From Bacteroides sp. (GTDB lineage: Bacteria; Bacteroidota; Bacteroidia; Bacteroidales; Bacteroidaceae), in assembly GCA_030151635.1 (NCBI GenBank), contig JASLDF010000086.1:1-8910 (forward strand): a stretch of 8,910 nucleotides of DNA. The letters are read 5' to 3'. The position numbers were made by a program, and so were the translations under genes. The notes under the pieces were generated by a model that ran no database searches, was not told the origin of the DNA, and saw only the letters and a program-made list of their open reading frames with translations. Within the stretch, counting starts at the first letter, position 1, and each line of letters begins with the position of its first letter. Below, piece by piece: positions 1 to 7,564 of the stretch.

Positions 1-269
1 ACACATTTGTTGGATAGAAAAACATTTAGCAATAAAGTGATTGGTTTATTTTATAATAAGCAATATTAGATAGAATACAGCTCATATAATATGGGCTTAT
101 AAATAGTTGTTTTGATATAAAGTTATTTGGTCAAAAGCAACAGAATAGATTATTAATATAAAATATTTTAAGCGATTATTAAGAAGTATAAATTGGGGGA
201 GGTACAAAATAGATATTATTTGCTAGTAGTTGCTTATTTCTTTTAAAATTTGATTTATATTACATATAT
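1..269. other. AT-rich non-coding stretch downstream of the operon
   Basis: I see no gene, tRNA or convincing intrinsic terminator here. It lies just downstream of the last gene of the minus-strand operon and would be its 3' untranslated region or spacer. Visible small structures are an 8-bp imperfect dyad (AGCTCATA at 79-86 against TATGGGCT at 90-97, one wobble on the plus strand) with no clear T-run after it, a 9-bp direct repeat GATTATTAA (148-156 and 174-182), a 12-bp AT-only palindrome at 159-170, and an isolated G-rich patch GGGGGAGG (195-202) that stands out in this AT-rich DNA. None is strong enough to name. The operon terminator was not identified. Confidence 0.6.
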
Positions 270-863
270 CTAATCAAACCAGATAGCATTAATTAATGAT
301 CTATTTTCGAAGAAACATTCAAGATCAAAAAAGTTCTTATAATTTGACTTTGAAAAATGAAATATTTCTTGAAAAATAAGATATGTGTTAAAGTCTAAAT
401 CTAATACTACTATGGTTTTAATAGGATCTTCTTGATTAATATTCTTTATAATAGCTTGAAACTCTTTTTCTTTATTATCAACAACAATTTTAATTTTGAC
501 AGGCTTATTTAAATCTTTAATGTTTATTTTACCCGATATAATGAAACCTTCTATATCGAAAGATATTAAATTCTCTCTTATATACTCTTGTGTACTTAGG
601 CGATTATTTGAAAGCATATTTACTGATTGAGAGTATTCTGAATTGCTTGTTAATAAATGGTTTATAGAAGTTCCAATTTGTAGTTTTGGTGTAGATGTAA
701 TTATCGGAATACGTATTTTTACACTTCTTTTTACGGGGGTTAGAAATAAAATGCTTAGTAGAGAAATAATAGAGAAAAAAATTATTATTTTACTCCACAT
801 TAAATAAACTTTAGGTACTTCTCTTGTTTCTTTGTTTATAATAGAAATTTTGTTTGTTTTCAT
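270..863 (-). CDS. Small membrane-anchored protein, probable shortened HlyD-like export adaptor
   Basis: This 197-residue protein has a short cytoplasmic N-terminus, one strong hydrophobic segment (about residues 24-42, rich in Ile/Phe/Leu) and a non-cytoplasmic remainder. Just after the membrane segment, VKIRIPIITSTPK resembles the first beta-strand of Bacteroidota HlyD-family adaptors that accompany C39 ABC exporters. Residues 103-145 (GFIISGKINI, then PVKIKIVVD and EFQAIIKNI) resemble the C-terminal barrel strands of such proteins. The usual long coiled-coil/lipoyl middle is absent, and typical members are about 400 residues or more. Its ATG overlaps the stop of the ABC exporter by one base (TAATG), so translation is probably coupled and the two proteins probably act together. 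It ends in TAG with no internal frameshift seen. I am confident it is a real gene and moderately sure of the adaptor role. It could instead be an immunity or accessory membrane protein. Confidence 0.55.
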   Translation of the reverse strand: MKTNKISIINKETREVPKVYLMWSKIIIFFSIISLLSILFLTPVKRSVKIRIPIITSTPKLQIGTSINHLLTSNSEYSQSVNMLSNNRLSTQEYIRENLISFDIEGFIISGKINIKDLNKPVKIKIVVDNKEKEFQAIIKNINQEDPIKTIVVLDLDFNTYLIFQEIFHFSKSNYKNFFDLECFFENRSLINAIWFD

Positions 864-3052
864 TAATTTAAACTTAATTCTAATTGATTTTTAATCAAAT
901 TATAATAATAACCTTTTTTTGATATTAAATGATTATGTGTACCACTCTCAATAATTGTACCTTTATCTAAAACCAAAATTTGGTCAGCATTACTTACTGT
1001 ACTAAGTCGGTGAGCAACAATAATGACTGTTTTCCCCTTGTAAAAAGTTGCTAAATTATTTATAATCGTTTTTTCATTATTAGCGTCTAGAGAATTTGTA
1101 GCTTCATCTAAAAAGATAAATGATGGATCCCTGTAAATAGCTCGAGCTATAAGAATTCGTTGCTTTTGTCCTTGACTTAAGCCCACTCCATTCACTCCAA
1201 TATTTGTATAATATTGGGCAGGTAATGATAATATATGTTGATGAATATTGGCTAGCTTTGTTGCATGTATTAGTTTTGTTTGATCAACTGATGTTGACAT
1301 TGCAATATTTTGTTCTATTGTATCAGAAAAAATGAAACCCTCTTGTGTGACTGTCCCACATTGTTTTCTCCACCATCTTAAATCTATGTTGGTTAATGAT
1401 GCGTTCCCTATGTTTATAGTGCCTTTAGTTGGGGAATAGCTTCCTAGTAATAATTTTATCAGAGTTGTTTTACCACTACCACTACTGCCTACAACGGCCG
1501 TTATTTTGCCCTTAGGGATAGTTATATTAATATTATTAAGTACTTTTTGAGATGAAGCACCTCCATATTGAAATGTCAAGTTTTTTATGCTAATATCTTC
1601 GTTAGGAGTTTTATCTATATATCTACCTACGTTTTCATCTTTTTTATTATGAATTTCATTTATTCTGTCTATACTGATATTAACATCTTGCCAGTCGTTA
1701 ATAAAGCTTACAATACTGTCTATTGGTGCTGTTAATTGTCCAATTATATATTGTATTGAAAGCATTATTCCTAAAGTTAAATTACCATTTATTACATAGT
1801 AAGCAGATATCATAGTTATTAATATATTTCTAAATTCATTAATAAATATACATCCAGCTAAATGTTTTTGTTGTAGTAAAAGCTTTTCTTGATAAATCTT
1901 ATAAAGGTCTGTTTGAATACTTTCCCATTTCTCTCGCTTTTCATTTTCGCAACCTTGAAGTTTTATTTCTTGCATACCGTTTATTAATTGATAAACAGCA
2001 TCTTTATTTAGTGTCTTAATGCTAAAATATTTATAGTCAAGACTTTTTCTTTTCTTTAGAAAAGAAAAAGTCCAAAGTGTATATATTATGGCCCCGAATA
2101 TAAATATTGTGAAAATTGAGAGGTTATAAAATAATAATACTAAGCAAAATATAATAATAGTTAGTAAGGAAAATAAAATATCCAAAGATTGTTCTGTTAC
2201 AAATGATTTTACTCTATCATGATCTTCTATTCGTTGTATTAAATCTCCAAATAATTTTGTGTCAAAAAAGCGCATAGGTAGTTTCATTAATTTTATAAAA
2301 AAAGTAGAAATTAATGTAACATTAACATTCATGCTGATATATAATAAAAGATGTGATCGTATAAAAGTAACTCCAGTTCTACTAATAAGGAGGATTAATT
2401 GACCTAATAAAATAATTTTTATAAAACTGATATCTTTATAATTAATGCCAATATCTACGATTACTTGAGTTAAAAAAGGTAATATTAACTGTAGTAAGCT
2501 TCCTATAATTAATCCTATGATTATATGATTAAAATATCTTTTGTTATTTGAAAATAAATTTATTATAAATTTAGCATTTCTAATTCTAGATGGTTTTTTT
2601 TCTCCTTTTTTTTCATAATATGTAGAATTAGGCTTTAAGCCCAATATATACCCTTTATTTTGTTGAGAAATTGATATCCATTTAACTTTAAATTCAGTTT
2701 CATTATAATCAATTAATCCTTTTTCTGGATCTGCAATAGAAAAAATATATTTATTTTTCTTTTTTTTTATCGCATATAATACAACAAAATGTCTTTGCTC
2801 CCAATAAAGAATACAAGGTAGTAAACTTGTGTCTTTTATTAATTGTTCAATTTTAATTAGTCCAGGATTTGAATAGAAGCCTATTTCTTTACTAGCATTT
2901 GCTAAGTCTGAAATAGACGTTCCATCTCTGCTTTGAAAGCAAATCTCCCTTATACTATCTAGAGTATAATATTTACCGTAATATCGAACTACCATTGTAA
3001 GGCAAGCAGGACCACAGTCCATAGAATCATATTGACGGACTAATTCAATCAT
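863..3052 (-). CDS. C39-peptidase-containing ABC exporter (PCAT) for a double-glycine peptide
   Basis: This 729-residue fused peptidase, membrane and ATPase protein should cut the leader after Gly-Gly and pump the peptide out of the cytoplasm. The N-terminal C39 domain (about 1-130) shows the expected catalytic set: Q7 (oxyanion hole), C13 in the DSMDCGPAC motif, H88 in EQRHFVV and D108 in ADPEKG. Membrane segments fall between about 165 and 450. The nucleotide-binding domain (about 485-725) has Walker A GSSGSGKTT (522-530), Q-loop Q570, signature LSQGQ (625-629), Walker B FIFLDE (645-650), D-loop SLDA and H-loop H681. All key residues are present and the length is normal for the family, so it should be active as a homodimer. 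The start lies 15 nt after the stop of the outer-membrane protein gene and the stop is fused to the next ATG. Three A8-A9 runs on the coding strand sit in or near the linker between the peptidase and membrane domains. Confidence 0.96.
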   Translation of the reverse strand: MIELVRQYDSMDCGPACLTMVVRYYGKYYTLDSIREICFQSRDGTSISDLANASKEIGFYSNPGLIKIEQLIKDTSLLPCILYWEQRHFVVLYAIKKKKNKYIFSIADPEKGLIDYNETEFKVKWISISQQNKGYILGLKPNSTYYEKKGEKKPSRIRNAKFIINLFSNNKRYFNHIIIGLIIGSLLQLILPFLTQVIVDIGINYKDISFIKIILLGQLILLISRTGVTFIRSHLLLYISMNVNVTLISTFFIKLMKLPMRFFDTKLFGDLIQRIEDHDRVKSFVTEQSLDILFSLLTIIIFCLVLLFYNLSIFTIFIFGAIIYTLWTFSFLKKRKSLDYKYFSIKTLNKDAVYQLINGMQEIKLQGCENEKREKWESIQTDLYKIYQEKLLLQQKHLAGCIFINEFRNILITMISAYYVINGNLTLGIMLSIQYIIGQLTAPIDSIVSFINDWQDVNISIDRINEIHNKKDENVGRYIDKTPNEDISIKNLTFQYGGASSQKVLNNINITIPKGKITAVVGSSGSGKTTLIKLLLGSYSPTKGTINIGNASLTNIDLRWWRKQCGTVTQEGFIFSDTIEQNIAMSTSVDQTKLIHATKLANIHQHILSLPAQYYTNIGVNGVGLSQGQKQRILIARAIYRDPSFIFLDEATNSLDANNEKTIINNLATFYKGKTVIIVAHRLSTVSNADQILVLDKGTIIESGTHNHLISKKGYYYNLIKNQLELSLN

Positions 3053-3067
3053 AATTGTTTTGGTTAT

Positions 3068-5419
3068 TTAAAGTCTATTTATCTCTTTTTGATTAGCTCC
3101 TGAACGTTCATACTGTGATGTTTTATTAAACGAATAACTCAATGATATATAAAAACTTCTTGCGTTAGAATAGGAGCGTTTGTTTAGAAGCACATTTTCA
3201 TAATTCATTCTCCATCTCTCTTTATTAGAGTTAAATATATCTCCCACTCCCATGCGTATAGTCATTCTATCCTTAATGCTTTTTTGAGCAGAGATATCTA
3301 CTACAAAAGAGTTTTTAGTCCTACTAAATCCTTTGTCCGAAGGTGAGCAATATGTCATGCTAGTTCGAATTAACATATTGTAAGGAAGACTAATTGTATT
3401 GTCTAAACTTACTGAATATTCAGCTCGATTATACTTTATGTTTCTGCTTGCAAAAGAGTGCTTAAGAAAGGGTTTTTGATACGATAATTCAACTTGTGGT
3501 GTCCATACACTAAATAGAGTATGATAATATGACAATGAGAAAGAGAGTGTTTTATAACTCTTAGAGTTAATAAATGTAGACAGTGTTATAGGGTTCTTTT
3601 CAAATTGTTTTGTAATAAAGAAGACTTGATTCTCATACAGTTTGTAGCTAGCTATAAACATTAAATTCTTTAATCTAAAGTTGTAACTGAAATCATTTAC
3701 AAATGTGTTTTTGAGAAGAGGATTTCCTGCTTCATAAGAGTGTGGTGAATTATACTGTATATCTGCACGTAAACTGTAATAACTAGGTCGCGCTATTGTC
3801 CTTCTATAACTAAGAGACATCTCTATTCCATTCTCCTCAATTGGATACGAGAAAAGTAGAGTAGGGAAAATGTAGTTGTCTTTTAAGCTCTGATCTTTTT
3901 TATATTCTTTATTTAAGTAATAATTAAATTTCACCTTTTCATATCTTAACCCTAAACTCAAATATAGATTACCCAATGATGTTGAAAAACTTCCAAATAG
4001 TCCGTAAAGTTGTTGTTTATGATGGGAAAATGATGAGGGGAGATCTTCATGTAATTCTGTGTTTTTATAATCGTATTTGGTGTTGGTCCACGTAAACTGT
4101 GTCCCTAATAAAAGTTTGAAAAATTTAAATTTTTTACTAGTATAAAATTTAGAGGCAAATAGATCATGATTATTATCGGAAGTGCTATTTATTAGGTTTA
4201 CATCTCCATTATGATAAGCTGTTCTATTTTTAGACATTCCGTAACCTTTCCCATGTACATAATCAATATCTAGCTCTAACTTCCAAGAGTTGACAATGCC
4301 GGAGTAGAATAAATTCAAATAACCATCTCTGTTTTTTCCATTACTAGTGGTGGTATTTAAGTACTCATCTTTTAAAATTTGAGTATTATAGTACTGGCTA
4401 TTACTAACTGCACACCCTTTTCCTTTCCATTGGTTGTTGAATCGATATATACCTCCAAATTGATGATTTTTGTAAATTGTGTAATCAAATCCTAAGCTGC
4501 TAGAGTAGTCTGCTGCATGTATTTTAAGATCCGTTTTGCTCTTCTCTTGTGTGTCAACCTCGGGGGCTATTAAAAGAGTACTTGTATATTGTGCCTGAGT
4601 GGCTTTGTTGTTGTTGGTTGAGAAATCACCATATAGTGTAAAAGATTTATTTACATAACTTAGATATAGACTACCCATCTCATTCCAGTCATTTAGCCTA
4701 TGAATACTGAAATTAGCATCTCCTGATATGCCTACACCCTCTTCACGTAAAGTTTCAATATGGATTACAGATGTAACAGATGCTAAGTATTCGGGACCAG
4801 GTGATGTGTCGATTGTAACACTCTTGATTCGCTTGGAGTCTAAATTACTTAACTCTATTGTGGATCTAACCTCTCTCCGATTGATATAGATAATAGGTTT
4901 ACCTTTGCCAAAAACATCAATGTCGGTTCCACTGACTTTGAGAAATGGTAAATGCTTCATGACATCAAAAGCATTTCCTGCAGAACTTAATAAACTTCCA
5001 CTTATTGGGGCTTTTATTTTGGAGCCATCCATCTTATATGGTTTTTGTTGGCCAACAATTGTAAATTCGTCAATGGTATAAGATAAAGGTTCTAATTGGA
5101 TGTCATATTTTAGGTTGGGAGTATCTAATATTATATATTTTGTTTGATATCCTATGTATGAAAATGAGAGTAGATAATCTTTAGGATTAATTGTTGGAGA
5201 TGGAAGTTCAATTGTAAAGTGACCTAAATTATTCGTGACTACCCCTTTCATAAAGATAGAATCTGTTTGCTTTAATAAAGTCACATTTACCAATTCCATA
5301 GGGCGATTTAATTCATCTTTAATACAGCCAGAAATTAGAATCTCTTGAGTTTGTGCCTTACAAATAGTTGACAAACACAATAAATAGAAAAATATGATGT
5401 AAAAGCTAAAGTGTTTCAT
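3068..5419 (-). CDS. Outer-membrane beta-barrel protein (TonB-receptor-like, OMP_b-brl_3 type)
   Basis: This is a 783-residue outer-membrane protein. Residues 1-22 form a signal peptide with a likely cut at KA|QTQ. Residues 27-110 are a CarboxypepD_reg-like beta-sandwich (ISGCIKDELNRPMELVNVTL, then GHFTIELP, then LSFSYIGYQTK). Residues 120-223 resemble the plug of TonB-dependent receptors: AFDVMKHLPFLKV, the DVFGKGKPIIYINRREV segment, then IKSVTIDTSPGPEYLASVTSVIHIET. The rest is a series of alternating aromatic beta-strands ending near SFYISLSYSF, followed by an unusual hydrophilic tail of about 17 residues after the presumed last strand. Such proteins occur across Bacteroidota and some accompany peptide gene clusters. 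Here the gene is held between the maturase (14-nt overlap) and the exporter (15-nt gap), so a role in moving or sensing the mature peptide at the outer membrane is likely but inferred. No clear TonB box was identified. Confidence 0.9.
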   Translation of the reverse strand: MKHFSFYIIFFYLLCLSTICKAQTQEILISGCIKDELNRPMELVNVTLLKQTDSIFMKGVVTNNLGHFTIELPSPTINPKDYLLSFSYIGYQTKYIILDTPNLKYDIQLEPLSYTIDEFTIVGQQKPYKMDGSKIKAPISGSLLSSAGNAFDVMKHLPFLKVSGTDIDVFGKGKPIIYINRREVRSTIELSNLDSKRIKSVTIDTSPGPEYLASVTSVIHIETLREEGVGISGDANFSIHRLNDWNEMGSLYLSYVNKSFTLYGDFSTNNNKATQAQYTSTLLIAPEVDTQEKSKTDLKIHAADYSSSLGFDYTIYKNHQFGGIYRFNNQWKGKGCAVSNSQYYNTQILKDEYLNTTTSNGKNRDGYLNLFYSGIVNSWKLELDIDYVHGKGYGMSKNRTAYHNGDVNLINSTSDNNHDLFASKFYTSKKFKFFKLLLGTQFTWTNTKYDYKNTELHEDLPSSFSHHKQQLYGLFGSFSTSLGNLYLSLGLRYEKVKFNYYLNKEYKKDQSLKDNYIFPTLLFSYPIEENGIEMSLSYRRTIARPSYYSLRADIQYNSPHSYEAGNPLLKNTFVNDFSYNFRLKNLMFIASYKLYENQVFFITKQFEKNPITLSTFINSKSYKTLSFSLSYYHTLFSVWTPQVELSYQKPFLKHSFASRNIKYNRAEYSVSLDNTISLPYNMLIRTSMTYCSPSDKGFSRTKNSFVVDISAQKSIKDRMTIRMGVGDIFNSNKERWRMNYENVLLNKRSYSNARSFYISLSYSFNKTSQYERSGANQKEINRL

Positions 5420-6752
5420 TTTTGGCTAAAGATTGTTTGTACATTGTAATTAAATACTTACTTAATAAAGTGTCATCCTTTAAAGGGTAACAATTATTAA
5501 ATGTTCCATTATGAAATTTATTTCTAACAGTGAACCAAGCACATGGGTTACAAAGAGGCATTAATGAGCATTTGAGGCATTTAGGATCCAAAAACCATTG
5601 AGAACCTATCACATATTTTGTATATAGCGATAAGTTTTTAAATTCACTTTTATCAATATACCCAATAATTTTATCTTTATTCCCCATATCATTCCAACAT
5701 TTGTAGTATTCACCTTTAGGGCCAATTACATATGCACCATTTACACTAGCTACGCAACCTTTGGTTTTGGCTAAAGTGGGGGTGAATTTTAAAGGAACTA
5801 CACCTTCACGATTAACCTTATCATAAAAATGCATAATATCAGACTTTCTCATAGAATCACAAACTAAACATGTTTCATGCTTATTCTCAACATGTATGAA
5901 GCCAGGATAAATAGAAACTTTATCTCCTAGTTCTTTTCTTAAAGTTGCATAAGTTTCAGAAAATGTATTAGTGTTATTCTGACCAATATTAACTCTTATG
6001 CTAATATTGGTATGTGGTAATTCTTTAAGCACTCTTTTTACATTAGCTAAGACTCGTTTATATGTTCCTTTGCCATTTTTTAATATCCTTGTTTTATCAT
6101 GTACGCTTTCAGGTCCATCAATTGTAATTTGAATACTAGATAAATTTTCATGCTTAAAGTATTCAATTATTTCTTGATTTAAATTATATCCATTAGTGGT
6201 AATACTTTGACCTGTTAATTTGGCAAAACATTCTTTTTTTATTCGACTTGTAATTTCTTTTATTTGATTGAATGCCATAAGAGGTTCCCCTCCATACCAT
6301 GTTATAGATAAATCTTTAATAAGTTTATGAGAATTAATAAAGTTAATTAAGTTACTAATGACTTCATTAGTCATTGTAATATTTGGCTTGTCTTTTTCAT
6401 AACAATAGGGACATCTAAAATTACACATAGATGTTGGAGCTATAGTTAGAGGCATATGCGTATTATGAAACCCACCTAATATTGTATGATGAATGCATTC
6501 TCTAACATAATCATCATCCTCATCTTGTTCAACAATGATCTTTGCTTTTTTAAAAAAAATAATATCATCATCATTTAGATATTTATCATTAGATAAATCT
6601 ATTTCATGTTTTTTTAACAGAGTGTATAGCTTTTTTGTTGTTCTTAGGAGGGTGTTGGTTCTTGTATTATATATTAAATAAACTATTTTTGTGTTATCAA
6701 CAAAAGAATTAAGCAAAGAGTATCTTGAAGTATATAATTTTGTGCTAGTCAT
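5406..6752 (-). CDS. Radical SAM/SPASM peptide maturase
   Basis: This 448-residue enzyme reductively cleaves S-adenosylmethionine to make a radical used to modify the precursor peptide. The radical SAM core (about 100-290) has the CNFRCPYC cluster motif (C110, C114, C117), the GGEP motif at 154-157, TTNGYN near 185-190 and IDGP at 211-214. The C-terminal SPASM domain has all seven expected cysteines: C333 and C352 (CX13GX4C), C392, C395, C401, C404 and a distal C421, enough for two auxiliary Fe-S clusters. The first 95 residues form a separate region (YLIYNTRTNTLLRTTKKLYTLL, then acidic DEDDD) that may bind the leader. An extra CxxC lies at 295-298. The enzyme follows the precursor gene by 110 nt and overlaps the outer-membrane protein start by 14 nt. 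Family membership is secure. The exact bond it makes (thioether, carbon-carbon or other) cannot be read from sequence. Confidence 0.95.
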   Translation of the reverse strand: MTSTKLYTSRYSLLNSFVDNTKIVYLIYNTRTNTLLRTTKKLYTLLKKHEIDLSNDKYLNDDDIIFFKKAKIIVEQDEDDDYVRECIHHTILGGFHNTHMPLTIAPTSMCNFRCPYCYEKDKPNITMTNEVISNLINFINSHKLIKDLSITWYGGEPLMAFNQIKEITSRIKKECFAKLTGQSITTNGYNLNQEIIEYFKHENLSSIQITIDGPESVHDKTRILKNGKGTYKRVLANVKRVLKELPHTNISIRVNIGQNNTNTFSETYATLRKELGDKVSIYPGFIHVENKHETCLVCDSMRKSDIMHFYDKVNREGVVPLKFTPTLAKTKGCVASVNGAYVIGPKGEYYKCWNDMGNKDKIIGYIDKSEFKNLSLYTKYVIGSQWFLDPKCLKCSLMPLCNPCAWFTVRNKFHNGTFNNCYPLKDDTLLSKYLITMYKQSLAKNETL

Positions 6753-6781
6753 GATTATAATTTTAGGAAAATATAATGATA

Positions 6782-6824
6782 TTAGTGTAATATATGCACT
6801 TTAAAAGTGTATATATTACACTAA
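6782..6824. terminator. Long hairpin between precursor and maturase genes (attenuator or processing stem)
   Basis: TTAGTGTAATATATGCACTTT (6782-6802) pairs with the arm at 6804-6824 over about 21 positions with a single mismatch (6796 against 6810: C-A on the minus transcript, G-U on the plus). The outer stem contains several G-C pairs. On the minus transcript it is followed by AU-rich sequence without a clean U-run, so it is more likely a leaky terminator or an RNA-stabilising stem than a full stop. It would allow more precursor than enzyme message, a common need in peptide operons. The mechanism is inferred. Confidence 0.55.
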
Positions 6825-6832
6825 ATTTTTCT

Positions 6833-6854
6833 TTCATAAAAATATTTTTATGAA
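6833..6854. repeat. 22-bp perfect palindrome just after the precursor stop
   Basis: TTCATAAAAAT (6833-6843) is followed directly by its exact reverse complement, ATTTTTATGAA (6844-6854). It begins about 8 nt after the precursor stop on the minus strand. As RNA it could form a short A-U stem protecting the precursor 3' end, placed in tandem with the larger hairpin at 6782-6824. It is weak thermodynamically because it is nearly all A-T. Confidence 0.45.
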
Positions 6855-6862
6855 GATAGGTG

Positions 6863-7069
6863 TCAAGGAACTCTTAGGCTTTTATCTAAGTCTTTTTTTA
6901 TTTCACTATCTTTAGCATTTTGTTTGCAGTTGCACGAAAACTGTATTTTACAACAGCTACCTTCTGACTCCATAGCTAATCCGGTACCTCCTTTTACTTG
7001 ATCTAGAATGTCTGTATCTACAGGCTCAATAGATTGTAAAACTTCAAACTTGTTCTTTTTCATAATCAT
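6863..7069 (-). CDS. RiPP precursor peptide with double-glycine leader and four-Cys core
   Basis: This 68-residue peptide has ATG codons at positions 1 and 3. The second (at 7063, giving MKKNKFEVLQ) is the likelier start because Bacteroidota leaders commonly begin MKK. The leader contains DTDILDQVKGG, with G27-G28 as the expected cut for the C39 exporter downstream. The predicted 40-residue core starts TGLAMESEG and has four cysteines close together (C39, C40, C46, C48 in CCKIQFSCNC), then a charged Cys-free tail ending in LRVP. The cysteine part reads as two related units, SCCKIQ and SCNCKQ. The core has no Trp, Tyr or His, one Phe and one Ser before each Cys unit. It resembles the broad class of Bacteroidales radical-SAM-modified Gly-Gly precursors, and the maturase gene is next downstream. 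It is first in the operon, so it is probably the most strongly transcribed gene. Identity as precursor is well supported by context; the modified structure is unknown. Confidence 0.87.
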   Translation of the reverse strand: MIMKKNKFEVLQSIEPVDTDILDQVKGGTGLAMESEGSCCKIQFSCNCKQNAKDSEIKKDLDKSLRVP

Positions 7070-7086
7070 TAAGTTTAATTATTAAT

Positions 7087-7116
7087 TTAAAATATGTTTT
7101 ATAAAACATATTTTAA
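7087..7116. promoter_or_regulatory. 30-bp perfect palindrome upstream of the precursor (operator or leader hairpin)
   Basis: TTAAAATATGTTTTA (7087-7101) is followed directly by its exact reverse complement TAAAACATATTTTAA (7102-7116). It lies 17 nt upstream of the first precursor ATG on the minus strand. It could be an operator for a dimeric regulator or, once transcribed, a stem in the 5' leader of the precursor mRNA. Its half-site ATATGT/ACATAT recurs at 7118-7123, 7129-7134 and in the palindrome ACATATATGT (7141-7150), which favours a binding-site cluster. The AT-rich background weakens the case. Confidence 0.5.
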
Positions 7117-7564
7117 TATATGTATATTATATGTAATAACACATATATGTTCGTTAGTTTCTGTTTCTTTTTAATAAATATTTACTATTATATTTTGTTT
7201 GATAAGTGGGTTACCACAATATCTTTTGGTTTTAAATAAGTTATTAAGTATTTTTCAACCTTTACTTACTGTTTATGCTTATTATTAAGGTTTTATAAAC
7301 CAATAATAATAACTACTATAAGATGCTTCTAAGAATCAATGCGTCATTTGAATCATTATCTATAACGACTTAGTTTATGGATTAATTAGATACTTATAAT
7401 TGACTAAAATAGCTTTATTCTCTTGTTATAATGATTGTTATTATTTTTTAGTCAAATTAATATCTTATAATGATTACTACGTCTACCAAGGAAATTTGGT
7501 AAACTATTGAGTTGTTTCCCAGCGATTCTAGTTTTTATATTAACTGATTTGTCTTTTTTGTTAT

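Noticed and set aside
79..97. Short dyad as an intrinsic terminator
   Set aside because: The stem is only eight pairs with a wobble or mismatch and lacks a following T-run on either strand, so it was not called.
7195..7228. Possible minus-strand operon promoter (TATTGTGG at 7216-7223 read on the minus strand)
   Set aside because: It matches only six of eight positions of TAnnTTTG and has no -33 element at proper spacing.
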